In this document: positions 7,293 through 16,871 of the stretch, piece after piece | How the letters are laid out: each line of letters starts with the position of its first letter | Numbering within the stretch: position 1 is the stretch's first letter | DNA from: Woeseia sp. | GTDB lineage: Bacteria; Pseudomonadota; Gammaproteobacteria; Steroidobacterales; UBA11654 | DNA: 64,000 nt | Assembly (NCBI GenBank): GCA_019653755.1 | Contig: BPCL01000001.1 | Coordinates: forward strand, 62,001-126,000 | Reading direction: 5' to 3' | Notes under the pieces: model-generated | What the model was told of the DNA's origin: nothing | The model's database searches: none | The model's input: only the letters and a program-made list of their open reading frames with translations | Program-made: the position numbers and the translations under genes

Positions 7293-8927
7293 TTATCCTA
7301 GCATGGCTTCTATATTTTCATTCTCAATGCGAGTGAGCAGGGGCTTATAGTCACTTATTTGATGGTTTAGAAGTCTTGTATTAATGCTATCCCAGTCTGT
7401 GTGTTCTAGATTAAGGAAGCCTTCACCGTTCTTTGCAATACTAGGAACCACTGGCTTTAGCATCACCATTATCTTAAAAAATAGATTTATGGAGGTTGTG
7501 CAGACTTTTAAAACACGTTCTTTATTTTCTTCGTCTTTAATCAATACCCAAGGCTTTTCTTGATCCAAATACTGATTGGCTTGATCTGCAAGCAACATAA
7601 TTTTTCTCATGGCTTGACCGAATTCTTTTCTATCGTATAAGTCAGAAATTTCATCACTACTGCTCTCAAAGTTTTCCAAAAGTGATTCATCAACATTTTC
7701 ACCTAATTTATTACCAAACTGCTGATTTAGGAATTTCGAAGAACGACTGGCTATATTGATCCACTTACCGACCAGATCTGAATTTACTCGGTTTAAGAAA
7801 TCTTTTGTGTCTAGATCAAAGTCATCTATTCCAGGACTCGTTTTGTAGGCAAAGTAGTACCTTAAATATTCTGGGTTATTATGCTCTAAATACGATCTGG
7901 CCTTGATGAAGGTGCCTCTCGATTTTGACATTTTTTCTCCATTCACTGTCAGAAATCCATTCACATAAATAGCATCAGGTTTTTTTAATCCCGCACCTTC
8001 GAGTACAGCTGGCCAGAAGAGGGCATGGAAATAAATGATGTCTTTTCCAATAAAATGAACGAGTTCAGATTCATTCTTTTCTGAAAAGTAGTCGTCGTAA
8101 TTAATTTTTGAATCACGCTCAGACAGATGCTTGAGCGAGGCCAAGTAGCCAATAGGTGCATCCAACCAAACATAGAAATACTTTTCATCCTCGCCAGGGA
8201 TCTTGAAGCCAAAATAAGGATGATCTCTAGAGATATCCCAATCTTTTAGGCCAATTTCAAACCATTCTTGGAGTTTGGATCTTACTGATTCATGAAGTTC
8301 TATTCCACCGAGCCAATCTTTGAGAAAAGACTCAAATTTTCCTAATTTCATAAAATAATGTTCTGATTCTCTTAACACAGGGGCTTTACCGGATAATACC
8401 GATTTAGGATCAATTAAATCAGTGGGCTTATAGGTGGCACCGCACTTTTCACAACTGTCACCGTATTGATCCAAGCTTTTACATTGTGGACAGGTTCCTC
8501 GGACATAACGATCTGGTAGAAACATAGATTCCTGCTCATCATAAGCTTGTTCAATTGTTCTCTTCTCGATGCAGTCTGATTCCTTCAGATTTGCAAATAT
8601 CTCGTTGACCAATTCCTCATTTTCCTTGCTGTGTGTGGTGTGATAATTATCGAATTCAATAAAGAAATCAGCAAAGTCTTTTGCATGCTGTTTAGTGTAC
8701 TCTGCAGCTAAATCTTTTGGTTCGACGCTTAATTCTTCTGCGCTTAACATGATTGGCGCTCCATGAGCATCGCTGGCACAAAGATAGACAACGTCTCGTT
8801 GTTTCATTTTTTTAAATCTAACCCAGATGTCGGCTTGGATATATCCTACCAGGTGACCTATATGAATAGGGCCATTAGCATAGGGCAATGCATTTGTGAC
8901 CAATAGCTTTTTTTTCTCTTTGTTCAA
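7293..8927 (-). CDS. metG: methionyl-tRNA synthetase, without C-terminal dimerisation domain
   Basis: Class I aminoacyl-tRNA synthetase charging tRNA-Met. The HIGH motif is in YANGPIHIGHLVGY and the KMSKS motif in GEKMSKSRGTF. A zinc knuckle with four Cys (CPQCKSLDQYGDSCEKCG) marks the E. coli-like type. At 544 residues it is shorter than E. coli MetRS (677), because the tRNA-binding domain is encoded by the separate gene 15 bases downstream. Start ATG at 8927. The large RND gene lies 15 bases upstream on the same strand. Confidence 0.96.
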   Translation of the reverse strand: MNKEKKKLLVTNALPYANGPIHIGHLVGYIQADIWVRFKKMKQRDVVYLCASDAHGAPIMLSAEELSVEPKDLAAEYTKQHAKDFADFFIEFDNYHTTHSKENEELVNEIFANLKESDCIEKRTIEQAYDEQESMFLPDRYVRGTCPQCKSLDQYGDSCEKCGATYKPTDLIDPKSVLSGKAPVLRESEHYFMKLGKFESFLKDWLGGIELHESVRSKLQEWFEIGLKDWDISRDHPYFGFKIPGEDEKYFYVWLDAPIGYLASLKHLSERDSKINYDDYFSEKNESELVHFIGKDIIYFHALFWPAVLEGAGLKKPDAIYVNGFLTVNGEKMSKSRGTFIKARSYLEHNNPEYLRYYFAYKTSPGIDDFDLDTKDFLNRVNSDLVGKWINIASRSSKFLNQQFGNKLGENVDESLLENFESSSDEISDLYDRKEFGQAMRKIMLLADQANQYLDQEKPWVLIKDEENKERVLKVCTTSINLFFKIMVMLKPVVPSIAKNGEGFLNLEHTDWDSINTRLLNHQISDYKPLLTRIENENIEAMLG

Positions 8928-8942
8928 TTTTTCTCTCTGGTT

Positions 8943-11435
8943 TCAGTTTACCCGATTCATTTTCATTAGTAATACTGGAAGCAACGTTAAATTGGCAATT
9001 AATGCAATTGCCATGGCAAAAGCGGTGAAAATCCCAAAGTATATTGTCGGTATGAAATTTGATAGACCCAGAATAGAGAAACCTACAATGATGATTATCG
9101 AAGTGAAATAGATAGCCTGCCCTGTGCTTGAATGAGCATTTTGAATTGCTTGGGTTCTTGACTCATCGTTGTCAATTTCTTCTCTAAATCTATGGATATA
9201 GTGAATCGAGTGATCCACTCCTATTCCTATACATATGGCAGCGATAGTTATCGTCATTACATCGAGTGGAATATTTAATAAACCCATCAAACCAAGCACA
9301 CCCGATGAGGCTATGATACTAGGCACGATAGCTACTAGGGCATACCTGATCGACCTAAAGAGGACTAAAAACATGAGAGTGATAGCTAGGAAAACCACCC
9401 CTATGGTTAAGATCTGTGATCGGATTAAACTTTCAAGTACATTATTGTATAGCACCAGTAATCCCGTTAATTTCACCTGGGACGGTTTAAGGCCTATTTT
9501 TTCTACCAAATCAGATTTAATTTGTTCTATGAGTTGATTGCGTTTTAACTCTGGGTATGACTCAAATACTCTAAATGAGATTCTTAGTTGATTTCCATCA
9601 TCAGACAGGTAAGGATCAAATAGAGCTTCTTTTACATCTTCGGGCACTTTTTTGTAAAGCAGTGAAAGGAAAAAGGTATCAATTTCTTCATCATCATTTA
9701 AGGTTTTTAATACTTCCATCGTGGTTGAAAAGGAGACAACCTTGCCTGCCTCTTCTAATGATTCTAAATATTCGTGTATCGAATCAATAGTTTTCAATCG
9801 ATAGGAATTGTACCAATAGCTATCGCCACCTATATCGTAGCCCATGTCATCATCGTCAAAGAACTCATCGTCAAAGAACTCATCCTCAAAATCATCGGCA
9901 ACTACAATTTGTTGAAAATCAGGATCAGCCTCAATGATGATATCCAGAGGTGTGGTTCCACCAAGCTGATTATCAATAACCGTTAAGCCTTGGAAAATCT
10001 CAGTGTCTTCTTTGAAGGCTTTTATAAATTGATTCTCGGCAGTAAGTTTTGTTATTCCAAAAACACTCACACTCGCCAGCAATACAAAAAAGATGAGGAT
10101 CTGATTTGATCGATTTACCACCATTTCGGCAAAGCCATTAGTGATCCCTCTTGACCAATCTGATTTCCTTTTAGTTTCAATTTTTTTAAGTGAGGTCAAT
10201 ACCGCTGGGAAAAATAAGAACACCAAAGTAAATATGGCTCCCATACTAATTAGCATCATCCAGCCAAAATCAATTACTGGTTTTATGCCCGCAACCAAAA
10301 GTGAACCAAAACCCACCATTGTGGTGATTGTTGTATAGAAACAAGGCTCTAGCTTATCTTTCATTGTTCTGTGAACCAGCCAAGTTTGATCTTTATCCGG
10401 TTTCAAAGATGCTAATTCTCTATATCTTACTGTGAGATGAACAGAAATAGACAAACTGAAAATAAGCAATAGGGCTACAAAATTAGCAGAGACGACTGTA
10501 ATCGGCCAACCCACTAGACCTAAAAAACCAGTCATATTAATTAAACCCAGTAAACAGCATGCCATCGAGATTAGCATCCATCTTGGGTTTTTAAAGATAA
10601 CCAGTAAAGCGACAATGAGGAAAAGCAGAATAGCAGCGCCAAAGATCTGAATATCTTTCTGGATAAAGTCGATCATATCAACCGTAATCATTGGTGCGCC
10701 GCCAAGAAAGATTTCTGCCTTTTCTTTATGTTGACTAAGGATATTTCGGATCGATTTTATCAGTTCTGCAGTTTCCCCCCTTTCTTGTTTTCTAAAAATC
10801 TTTATTTCTTCACTGACACTTTCAAGTTCATCTAATTCGGCCTGATTTAGGGGATTAGAGAGCCGCTTTAATCTCAAGTTATCTCTTTTCTCGATCATTG
10901 ATTCGAGAGCCTGATTGATCCTTAAATTCAATAAGATGGCAGTGGTTTGACCGTCTTCACTAATGATGAGGTTTTTATAAAGAGTGCTGGTCAGCAATTC
11001 ATTCTTAGCCATAACTTTATCTGTTCCTTCGCTAAAGAATGTGGGTGCTGAATCGGCAATTTCAGACAAGCTCTTTGGAGGCGATTTGAGAAGAGGGACA
11101 TCAAGAATACTTACTACAGATTCCACGTTTTTAACTTTGGATAATTTATCTCTGAGCTGCCTTAGATCCTCTATTGATTCAGTTGCGAATAAATCTTGCT
11201 GGGGTTTATAGGTAGCGACTAAGAATTCATCATCACCATATCGTGCTTTGATTCCTCTGTAGTATCTTAGATCTTCATCGTTTTCTAACAAGAGGGAATC
11301 TGAAGACGCATCAAGCTCAAAGTCATCTATATAGCTAGCAAAGGAAATTGAAACGATAATGACTAAAGCAAACGGAACCCAGGGTCTGCTTATCATTTTT
11401 TTCATCCCAGAATCTATAAATTCACTTAAACGCAT
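8943..11435 (-). CDS. RND/MMPL superfamily exporter
   Basis: An 830-residue inner-membrane protein of the predicted RND exporter group (COG1033-like). It has one N-terminal helix (about 17-35), a large periplasmic loop, five helices (about 255-420), a second periplasmic loop, and a last block of helices with GIGVDHSIHYIHRFREE, the usual proton-relay signature region. No adaptor or outer-membrane factor is adjacent. Members move lipids or hydrophobic compounds, so the substrate is unknown. The second periplasmic loop has a very acidic stretch (around residues 515-535) encoded by 15-base tandem repeats. Same strand as metG and 15 bases upstream of it. Confidence 0.88.
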   Translation of the reverse strand: MRLSEFIDSGMKKMISRPWVPFALVIIVSISFASYIDDFELDASSDSLLLENDEDLRYYRGIKARYGDDEFLVATYKPQQDLFATESIEDLRQLRDKLSKVKNVESVVSILDVPLLKSPPKSLSEIADSAPTFFSEGTDKVMAKNELLTSTLYKNLIISEDGQTTAILLNLRINQALESMIEKRDNLRLKRLSNPLNQAELDELESVSEEIKIFRKQERGETAELIKSIRNILSQHKEKAEIFLGGAPMITVDMIDFIQKDIQIFGAAILLFLIVALLVIFKNPRWMLISMACCLLGLINMTGFLGLVGWPITVVSANFVALLLIFSLSISVHLTVRYRELASLKPDKDQTWLVHRTMKDKLEPCFYTTITTMVGFGSLLVAGIKPVIDFGWMMLISMGAIFTLVFLFFPAVLTSLKKIETKRKSDWSRGITNGFAEMVVNRSNQILIFFVLLASVSVFGITKLTAENQFIKAFKEDTEIFQGLTVIDNQLGGTTPLDIIIEADPDFQQIVVADDFEDEFFDDEFFDDDDMGYDIGGDSYWYNSYRLKTIDSIHEYLESLEEAGKVVSFSTTMEVLKTLNDDEEIDTFFLSLLYKKVPEDVKEALFDPYLSDDGNQLRISFRVFESYPELKRNQLIEQIKSDLVEKIGLKPSQVKLTGLLVLYNNVLESLIRSQILTIGVVFLAITLMFLVLFRSIRYALVAIVPSIIASSGVLGLMGLLNIPLDVMTITIAAICIGIGVDHSIHYIHRFREEIDNDESRTQAIQNAHSSTGQAIYFTSIIIIVGFSILGLSNFIPTIYFGIFTAFAMAIALIANLTLLPVLLMKMNRVN
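9850..9894. repeat. 15-base tandem repeat encoding acidic FFDDE units
   Basis: Two perfect copies of TCATCGTCAAAGAAC (9850-9864 and 9865-9879) are followed by a degenerate third copy. On the minus strand they encode FFDDE/FFDDD units in the second periplasmic loop of the exporter. In-frame 15-base units can change copy number by slippage without breaking the gene. Confidence 0.85.
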
Positions 11436-11534
11436 TCAAATCACCTAGACTAACTAGTCTCAATCAAACTTTTAGTGCATGATACTATTTACAAGGGTAT
11501 TTTAATTCTTTTCTTATACATTTCGACGAAAACT

Positions 11535-12101
11535 ATGACGATAAAATCAGATAATTGGATCAAGCAGATGGCTAATGAACATAAAATGATTGATCCCTTC
11601 ACTGAATCTCAAATTAGAAAAAATGGTGATCAAGAGCTTATTTCATATGGAACTTCAAGTTTTGGCTACGATGTCAGGTGCGCTAATGAATTTAAAGTTT
11701 TTACCAATATTAATTCAGCAGTCGTAGACCCTAAGAATTTTGATGAAAGCAGTTTCGTGAATCTAGAGTCTGATATTTGTATCATTCCTCCTAATTCATT
11801 CGCATTGGCCAGAACCGTCGAATATTTTAGAATCCCAAGAAATGTTTTAACAATTTGTCTCGGAAAATCAACTTATGCTCGATGTGGAATTATTGTAAAT
11901 GTCACCCCTTTAGAACCAGAATGGGAGGGACATGTTACTTTAGAATTCTCAAATACTACCCCACTTCCAGCAAAGATTTATGCCAATGAAGGCGTTGCTC
12001 AAATGGTTTTTCTCGAGTCAGATGAAGATTGTGACGAATCTTACAAAGACAGATCAGGAAAATATCAAGGACAAACTGGCGTTACCCTTCCTAAGGCTTA
12101 A
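11535..12101 (+). CDS. dcd: dCTP deaminase
   Basis: Deaminates dCTP to dUTP for thymidylate synthesis; trimeric cytosolic enzyme. The sequence is close to the 188-residue Pseudomonas-type Dcd: [60 protein letters not shown] (catalytic Glu) and [13 protein letters not shown] at the end. The frame is open from 11475, but the family start is [12 protein letters not shown], so the ATG at 11535 was chosen. The 3' end overlaps convergent purN by 4 bases. Confidence 0.95.
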   Translation: MTIKSDNWIKQMANEHKMIDPFTESQIRKNGDQELISYGTSSFGYDVRCANEFKVFTNINSAVVDPKNFDESSFVNLESDICIIPPNSFALARTVEYFRIPRNVLTICLGKSTYARCGIIVNVTPLEPEWEGHVTLEFSNTTPLPAKIYANEGVAQMVFLESDEDCDESYKDRSGKYQGQTGVTLPKA

Positions 12102-12760
12102 GTCTCCTCTATTAGAATAGGTTTAACCAAATGTCCTTCCTTATACATTATTTTATTATTCTCCATCTTTATTGTTCCTGAGATGAAATGACTTATTGCC
12201 TCTGAGTAAATTTTATATTCACCTTTTTGAACTCTGTTTTTTAGACTTTCAGCATCGTCAGCTGGGTTAATCTTTAGTCTGTATTGAATAATACAAGGAC
12301 CCTCGTCCAACTCAGGGATAACAAAATGAACACTAGAGCCATGATATATTTCTCCTTCATTTATGACTCTTTGATGTGTGTTTAAGCCTTTGTATTTTGG
12401 AAGTAGAGAAGGGTGAATATTTAAAATAGAACCCTTAAAAGCATTGCAGAAATCATCAGATAATATCCTCATATAACCGGCTAGAATTATCAGATCAGGG
12501 TTTTCATTGGCTACATATTCTTTAAGAGCTGCATGGTAACCTTCTTTTTTTGCATAAGACTCATAATCAATAACACCGGTTTTAATCCCAGATGATCTAG
12601 CCCTTTCAAGACCCATTGCAATAGGGTTATCTGAAATGACTGAAGTCATTGCGAGTTTAATTTTTTTTGCTGAGATATTATCTAGGATGGCTTGTAAATT
12701 AGTCCCACTTCCAGAAAGTAAACAGACAGCTCTCATTAGAGAGTCACGGCCTGTTGTCAT
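12098..12760 (-). CDS. purN: phosphoribosylglycinamide formyltransferase
   Basis: Third step of purine synthesis: transfer of formyl from 10-formyl-THF to GAR. It shows [15 protein letters not shown] at the N-terminus, the catalytic Asn-His-Asp set ([15 protein letters not shown], and [13 protein letters not shown]) and a normal length. The start overlaps the end of purM by 4 bases (ATGA), so the two are co-translated. A second ATG 24 bases in (MRAVCLLSG) would fit the family length slightly better. Confidence 0.95.
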   Translation of the reverse strand: MTTGRDSLMRAVCLLSGSGTNLQAILDNISAKKIKLAMTSVISDNPIAMGLERARSSGIKTGVIDYESYAKKEGYHAALKEYVANENPDLIILAGYMRILSDDFCNAFKGSILNIHPSLLPKYKGLNTHQRVINEGEIYHGSSVHFVIPELDEGPCIIQYRLKINPADDAESLKNRVQKGEYKIYSEAISHFISGTIKMENNKIMYKEGHLVKPILIEET

Positions 12761-13794
12761 GGATTTAACCTTACCTCTTTATTTCCTGCTGATATGTCTC
12801 CTATAGGAAAGGCTTGGTGACCTAGATTATTAATTACTTTAATAACATCAGTGGTTGTTTCCTTATCTACAATTAGGATATATCCAATTCCACAATTGAA
12901 TGTTTTTAACATCTCATCTTTATCAACGTTGCCTTCTTCCTCAATCCAGTCAAAAACTTCTGGCTGTTTCCAGGATCCCAGATTAACTTCGGCATTAACA
13001 TCGTCAGGTAAAATCCTTACGATGTTTTCTTTGAATCCACCGCCTGTTATATGGACCATTCCATTTATTTCGAAGTTCTTATTTACTTCATTGACAGCTC
13101 TAGAATATATTGTTGTTGGTTCTATCAGAGCTTGGCCTAGACTTTGATTACCTATTTTCTGTTCTAGGTTACTTGAATTAAGCTCAATAATTTTCCGAAT
13201 TAAAGAATAGCCATTGGAGTGGGGACCTGATGATAATATGCCAATTATACTATCGGTAGGTTTTATATTTTTTCCATCAATTATATTTTCATAATCAACG
13301 ACACCCACACAAAATCCAGCCAGGTCAAAATCACCGGCTTGATACACTCCAGGCATTTCAGCAGTTTCGCCACCTATTAATGCCATTCCTGATTGAATAC
13401 AACCGTCAGCTATCCCTTTTATTATTTTAGTAGCTTCACTATTTTTCAGTTTTGATGTGGCAAAGTAGTCTAGAAAAAACAACGGTTTTGCCCCAAGTGT
13501 AATTACATCGTTAACACACATAGCCACCAAATCAATACCGATCTGATCAAAGGAGGACAATTGCTTAGCTAGCATGACTTTTGTTCCCACACCATCAGTG
13601 CCTGAGACAAGCACAGGTCTTTTATAGGTGTTGATATCCAGCTCGAATAATCCGCCAAATCCACCTAAATCAGAGATGACCCTATCATTTAGGGTTTTTG
13701 CAACAATTGGTTTAATGTTTTCAATTAAGTCATTAGCTTTATCAATATCAACTCCAGATTTGGAGTAGGTAAGTTTTTCGTTTTTAGACTTCAT
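12757..13794 (-). CDS. purM: phosphoribosylformylglycinamidine cyclo-ligase
   Basis: AIR synthetase, fifth step of purine synthesis, ATP-dependent and homodimeric. Seen: the N-terminal glycine-rich GGFGGLFELD, VSGTDGVGTKVMLA, DLVAMCVNDVITLGAKPLFF, GGETAEMPGVY, SSGPHSNGYSLIRKI and HITGGGFKENIVRILP, covering the whole family pattern in 345 residues. First gene of the purMN pair. Divergent from the CDP-alcohol phosphotransferase-hda pair with a 100-base gap, an arrangement also known in other gammaproteobacteria. Confidence 0.97.
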   Translation of the reverse strand: MKSKNEKLTYSKSGVDIDKANDLIENIKPIVAKTLNDRVISDLGGFGGLFELDINTYKRPVLVSGTDGVGTKVMLAKQLSSFDQIGIDLVAMCVNDVITLGAKPLFFLDYFATSKLKNSEATKIIKGIADGCIQSGMALIGGETAEMPGVYQAGDFDLAGFCVGVVDYENIIDGKNIKPTDSIIGILSSGPHSNGYSLIRKIIELNSSNLEQKIGNQSLGQALIEPTTIYSRAVNEVNKNFEINGMVHITGGGFKENIVRILPDDVNAEVNLGSWKQPEVFDWIEEEGNVDKDEMLKTFNCGIGYILIVDKETTTDVIKVINNLGHQAFPIGDISAGNKEVRLNP

Positions 13795-13894
13795 TACTAT
13801 TTTTAGTGGTAATGTTTTGCCATGACTATAATCATTAGAGACTGTATATTAACATCAACAATTTTATTATTCTTTTAGTATTAGAGCATTCTTT

Positions 13895-14464
13895 ATGGCA
13901 ATTAAATTTAAACTCTCTTATATACCTAATGCAATCTGCATTTTCAGAATAATTTTAGTACTACCTATAGTCATTTATCTGACCAATGAGAAATATCTTT
14001 ATTCATTAATTCTAATTGCCCTTGCAGGTATCTCTGATTATTTTGATGGGTTTCTTGCAAGGAAGAATAATTGGAGATCAGAGTTGGGTGCAACTCTTGA
14101 TCCTATTGCAGACAAATTTCTATTAATTTCACTCTTCATCAGTCTTTATATCATGCAACTTATTCCCTACTGGTTAACCGCCGTAGTTATTATGAGGGAT
14201 GTGATGATTGGTTTTGGCTTATTCTTATACAATTATTTTGTTGAAAAGCCTAAATCAAGACCCACATTTATCAGCAAGCTTAATACTTTTTTACAGATCT
14301 TTTTCCTGCTTTTTGTCATTGCGTCTCAAATTATTATGCAACCTTTTCAAATATTAGCTTTAATTCTGGGCGCCATAGTTTTTGTTACCTCAGTCTTAAG
14401 CTGCCTTGATTATTGGATCACTTGGTCGATTAAAGCAAAAAATATTTTAACTGAATCAGGATAG
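13895..14464 (+). CDS. CDP-alcohol phosphatidyltransferase family membrane protein
   Basis: A 189-residue enzyme with the CDP-alcohol phosphotransferase motif D-G-X2-A-R-X8-G-X3-D-X3-D (DYFDGFLARK, then GATLDPIADK) and about five helices. It is one of three such enzymes in this window; pssA (16872) and pgsA (59133) cover phosphatidylserine and phosphatidylglycerophosphate synthesis. This copy may be a second PgsA-like or cardiolipin-type synthase, but its alcohol substrate cannot be told. It lies 3 bases upstream of hda, a pairing seen in other gammaproteobacteria. Confidence 0.85.
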   Translation: MAIKFKLSYIPNAICIFRIILVLPIVIYLTNEKYLYSLILIALAGISDYFDGFLARKNNWRSELGATLDPIADKFLLISLFISLYIMQLIPYWLTAVVIMRDVMIGFGLFLYNYFVEKPKSRPTFISKLNTFLQIFFLLFVIASQIIMQPFQILALILGAIVFVTSVLSCLDYWITWSIKAKNILTESG

Positions 14465-14467
14465 ATT

Positions 14468-15148
14468 ATGCGTCAAATACCTCTTGATGTTTCATTATCG
14501 GAATATATGACTTTTGAGACTTTTTATCTGGGACCAAATAAGTCTGTTGTTGATTCACTAAGAGATGAGAAGAACCAATTAATTTGGTTGGCAGGATTGG
14601 AAGGTTTTGGAAAGACACATCTGCTTCATGCATTTCTTAATAGCCATGAGCATGAAAATAAAAAAGTACTCTATTTACCGATGTCAGAATCGCAAGATTT
14701 CACTCCTGATATCCTTGATAATCTAGCTCAGTATGATTTGGTAGCAATCGATGATATCGAAAATATTATTGGTGATATGACTTGGGAAGAACAGTTACTA
14801 AAATTCTATGAAGATTCATATAGCACCAGAAATAAGATTTTAATTACCGCAAACGATACCCCTAAGGGACTTAATTTTTTATTGCCTGATTTATCATCTC
14901 GTTTTAATTTAGCATTGATAGAAAGACTCAGACCAATGAATGAAGACGAGATGATTAAAGCAATTTTAATTCACTCAAAGGCCAGAGGTTTTGATTTGCC
15001 TGAAGATTCTGCAAAATATCTAATCAATAGAGTTCCAAGAGATGTTTCAGTACTGATTGATATGATTAAATTGCTTGATTATGAGTCTTTATCAATGCAG
15101 AGAAAGTTAACAATTCCCTTCATTAAAACCGTATTAGACATTAAATAA
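14468..15148 (+). CDS. hda: DnaA-homologous regulatory inactivator Hda
   Basis: AAA+ protein that with the sliding clamp makes DnaA hydrolyse ATP, which limits re-initiation. It has 226 residues. The N-terminus MRQIPLDVSL contains the short clamp-binding motif region expected in Hda. Walker A is GLEGFGKT (43-50) and Walker B LVAIDDIENI. SSRFNLALIERLRP and the C-terminal RVPRDVSVLIDMI are typical of DnaA-like lid domains. No DNA-binding domain IV is present, which separates it from DnaA. Start 3 bases after the preceding gene, so probably one transcript. Confidence 0.93.
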   Translation: MRQIPLDVSLSEYMTFETFYLGPNKSVVDSLRDEKNQLIWLAGLEGFGKTHLLHAFLNSHEHENKKVLYLPMSESQDFTPDILDNLAQYDLVAIDDIENIIGDMTWEEQLLKFYEDSYSTRNKILITANDTPKGLNFLLPDLSSRFNLALIERLRPMNEDEMIKAILIHSKARGFDLPEDSAKYLINRVPRDVSVLIDMIKLLDYESLSMQRKLTIPFIKTVLDIK

Positions 15149-15169
15149 AGATCACATTTTAAACATCGC

Positions 15170-15198
15170 TTGACCTAGGTTGATTTGACTGATATTTT
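15170..15198 (+). promoter_or_regulatory. promoter-like sequence before the DUF4398 lipoprotein
   Basis: TTGACC (15170-15175) and TATTTT (15193-15198) are separated by 17 bases in the 76-base gap after hda. The boxes match sigma70 sites moderately well. Confidence 0.4.
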
Positions 15199-15224
15199 TT
15201 TTACAAATAAAGAATTAGTTTTTT

Positions 15225-15518
15225 ATGCAAAAAAAGTCTTATATCGCTGCTCTATTTCTTATAGCAATCGTATCTTGTGCGACATTACCGCCGTTGCAGG
15301 AAATGAGCAATGCTAGACAAACAATATCAGCAGCTAAGGAACTCAGCACCGATGCTGTTACCAACAAAAAAATTATTGAAGCAGAGCGACTTTTAGCCCG
15401 AGCAGAAAGGAGGATAGAGGTTAATCTTTATGATTCTGCTAGACAGGATGCGCTTAGAGCGCAGAAAGAAGCTATAGAGTTTATCGAGCAAGCTATAGCT
15501 GATAATAATAATAAATAA
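15225..15518 (+). CDS. DUF4398-type small lipoprotein
   Basis: A 97-residue envelope protein. The N-terminus MQKKSYIAALFLIAIVSC is a lipoprotein signal with the acylated Cys at residue 18. The mature part is one long charged helical region (SNARQTISAAKE, then AERLLARAERRIEV and YDSARQDALRAQKEAI), which matches the DUF4398 pattern of paired helices. Family function is unknown. It has its own promoter-like sequence and ends 5 bases before convergent proS. Confidence 0.75.
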   Translation: MQKKSYIAALFLIAIVSCATLPPLQEMSNARQTISAAKELSTDAVTNKKIIEAERLLARAERRIEVNLYDSARQDALRAQKEAIEFIEQAIADNNNK

Positions 15519-15523
15519 CTCTT

Positions 15524-16759
15524 TTAAGATGAGATTCTTTGGATTAGATCCTCAATAGATAAATCTTCTTTATTTCCTGATCGCCGATCAACCAATTCAA
15601 TTGTGCCTTGATCAATACCCCTTTTACTGAGAACAATTTGTTGGGGTATTCCTATCAGATCAGCTTCAGCAAATTTTACTCCAGCTCTTTCATCTCTATC
15701 GTCAATTACAACTTCCTTGCCAATAGCCTTTATTGAGTTATATATTTCTTGTCCTTTTTCAGTAAGGTCTGAGCTTTTATCATTTAAAACAATAATTATG
15801 ATCTCAAAAGGAGCTATCTCTCCAGGCCATATGATGCCTTTATCGTCATGGTTTTGCTCTATAGATGCAGCCACAATCCTTGAAATACCTATCCCATAGC
15901 AACCCATCATTGGACTTACTGACTTACCCTCTTTATTGAGCACTGTGAGGCCCATGCTTTTTGAGTATTTGTCACCCAACTGAAAAATATGTCCAACCTC
16001 TATTCCTCTAGCAAAGGAGAGTTTACCTCCATCAGGTGCTTTCTTAGACTCAATCATTTCGACATTGGCGGCAAAATCCTCTTCGTCACAATAAGCTATT
16101 TCATCTTCACCTGAGTCAGCAAGAACATGGTATTCGTGAGACATAGAGCCACCAATTTCTCCACTATTGGCAGTGACTTTTCTAAAATTCAAACCTAGAT
16201 TACTGAATATGTTGTTATAGGCATTTCCCATATTCTCATATTCATCTTCCAATGATTTCTGATCCAAGTGAAATGAGTATGCGTCTTTCATTAAAAACTC
16301 CCTTGCTCTCATAACACCATATCTTGGTCTAATTTCATCCCTAAATTTGGTTTGTATTTGATAGAAATTTACGGGGAGTTGCTTATAACTTGTGATCTCT
16401 TTTCTCACAATGTCTGTAATAACTTCCTCATGGGTTGGCCCAAAACAGAAAAAGCGTTCATGACGATCTTGAATCCTAAGCAGAAGATTACCATATTCTT
16501 CCCACCGACCTGTCTCTTTCCAAAGCTCCGAAGGTTGAACAGCTGGCATTAGGAGCTCATAAGCTCCAGATGAATCTAGCTCTCTCCTAACAATTTCTTC
16601 AATTTTCCTTATAACCCTTAACCCGAGAGGCATCCATGTGAATAATCCTGAGGCAAGTTTTTTTATCAAACCAGAGCGAAGCATCAAACGGTGTGATATT
16701 AACTCCGCGTCTGATGGAGTATCTTTATAGGTTCTTAAAGGGTATTTTGATAATTCCAT
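15524..16759 (-). CDS. proS: prolyl-tRNA synthetase lacking the INS editing domain
   Basis: Class II synthetase charging tRNA-Pro. Motif 2 and neighbouring elements are clear: FCFGPTHEEVITDIVRKE, QTKFRDEIRPRYGVMRAREF, MKDAYSFH, then GIEVGHIFQLG, MGCYGIGISRIVAA and the anticodon domain DDRDERAGVKFAEADLIGIP. E. coli-type ProRS has about 570 residues because an INS (YbaK-like) domain that clears Ala-tRNA-Pro lies between the AANVE and RGIEVGHIFQLG segments. Here those segments are joined by about 18 residues, giving 411 in total. No free-standing ProX/YbaK gene is in this window. Confidence 0.94.
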   Translation of the reverse strand: MELSKYPLRTYKDTPSDAELISHRLMLRSGLIKKLASGLFTWMPLGLRVIRKIEEIVRRELDSSGAYELLMPAVQPSELWKETGRWEEYGNLLLRIQDRHERFFCFGPTHEEVITDIVRKEITSYKQLPVNFYQIQTKFRDEIRPRYGVMRAREFLMKDAYSFHLDQKSLEDEYENMGNAYNNIFSNLGLNFRKVTANSGEIGGSMSHEYHVLADSGEDEIAYCDEEDFAANVEMIESKKAPDGGKLSFARGIEVGHIFQLGDKYSKSMGLTVLNKEGKSVSPMMGCYGIGISRIVAASIEQNHDDKGIIWPGEIAPFEIIIIVLNDKSSDLTEKGQEIYNSIKAIGKEVVIDDRDERAGVKFAEADLIGIPQQIVLSKRGIDQGTIELVDRRSGNKEDLSIEDLIQRISS

Positions 16760-16859
16760 AATAGAATAGTAAGTAATTACTGAGAGAAATGCACCTGACC
16801 TTATAAAAAAAATATAAAGTTACACTAGTTTCAAATTTCCAAGCTTTGCTCCAATTCTC

Positions 16860-16865
16860 TATAAT
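16860..16865 (+). promoter_or_regulatory. -10 box immediately upstream of pssA
   Basis: A perfect TATAAT ends 6 bases before the pssA ATG, and no Shine-Dalgarno sequence lies between them. If used, transcription would start at or next to the A of the ATG, giving a leaderless message. Confidence 0.35.
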
Positions 16866-16871
16866 AAGTTT

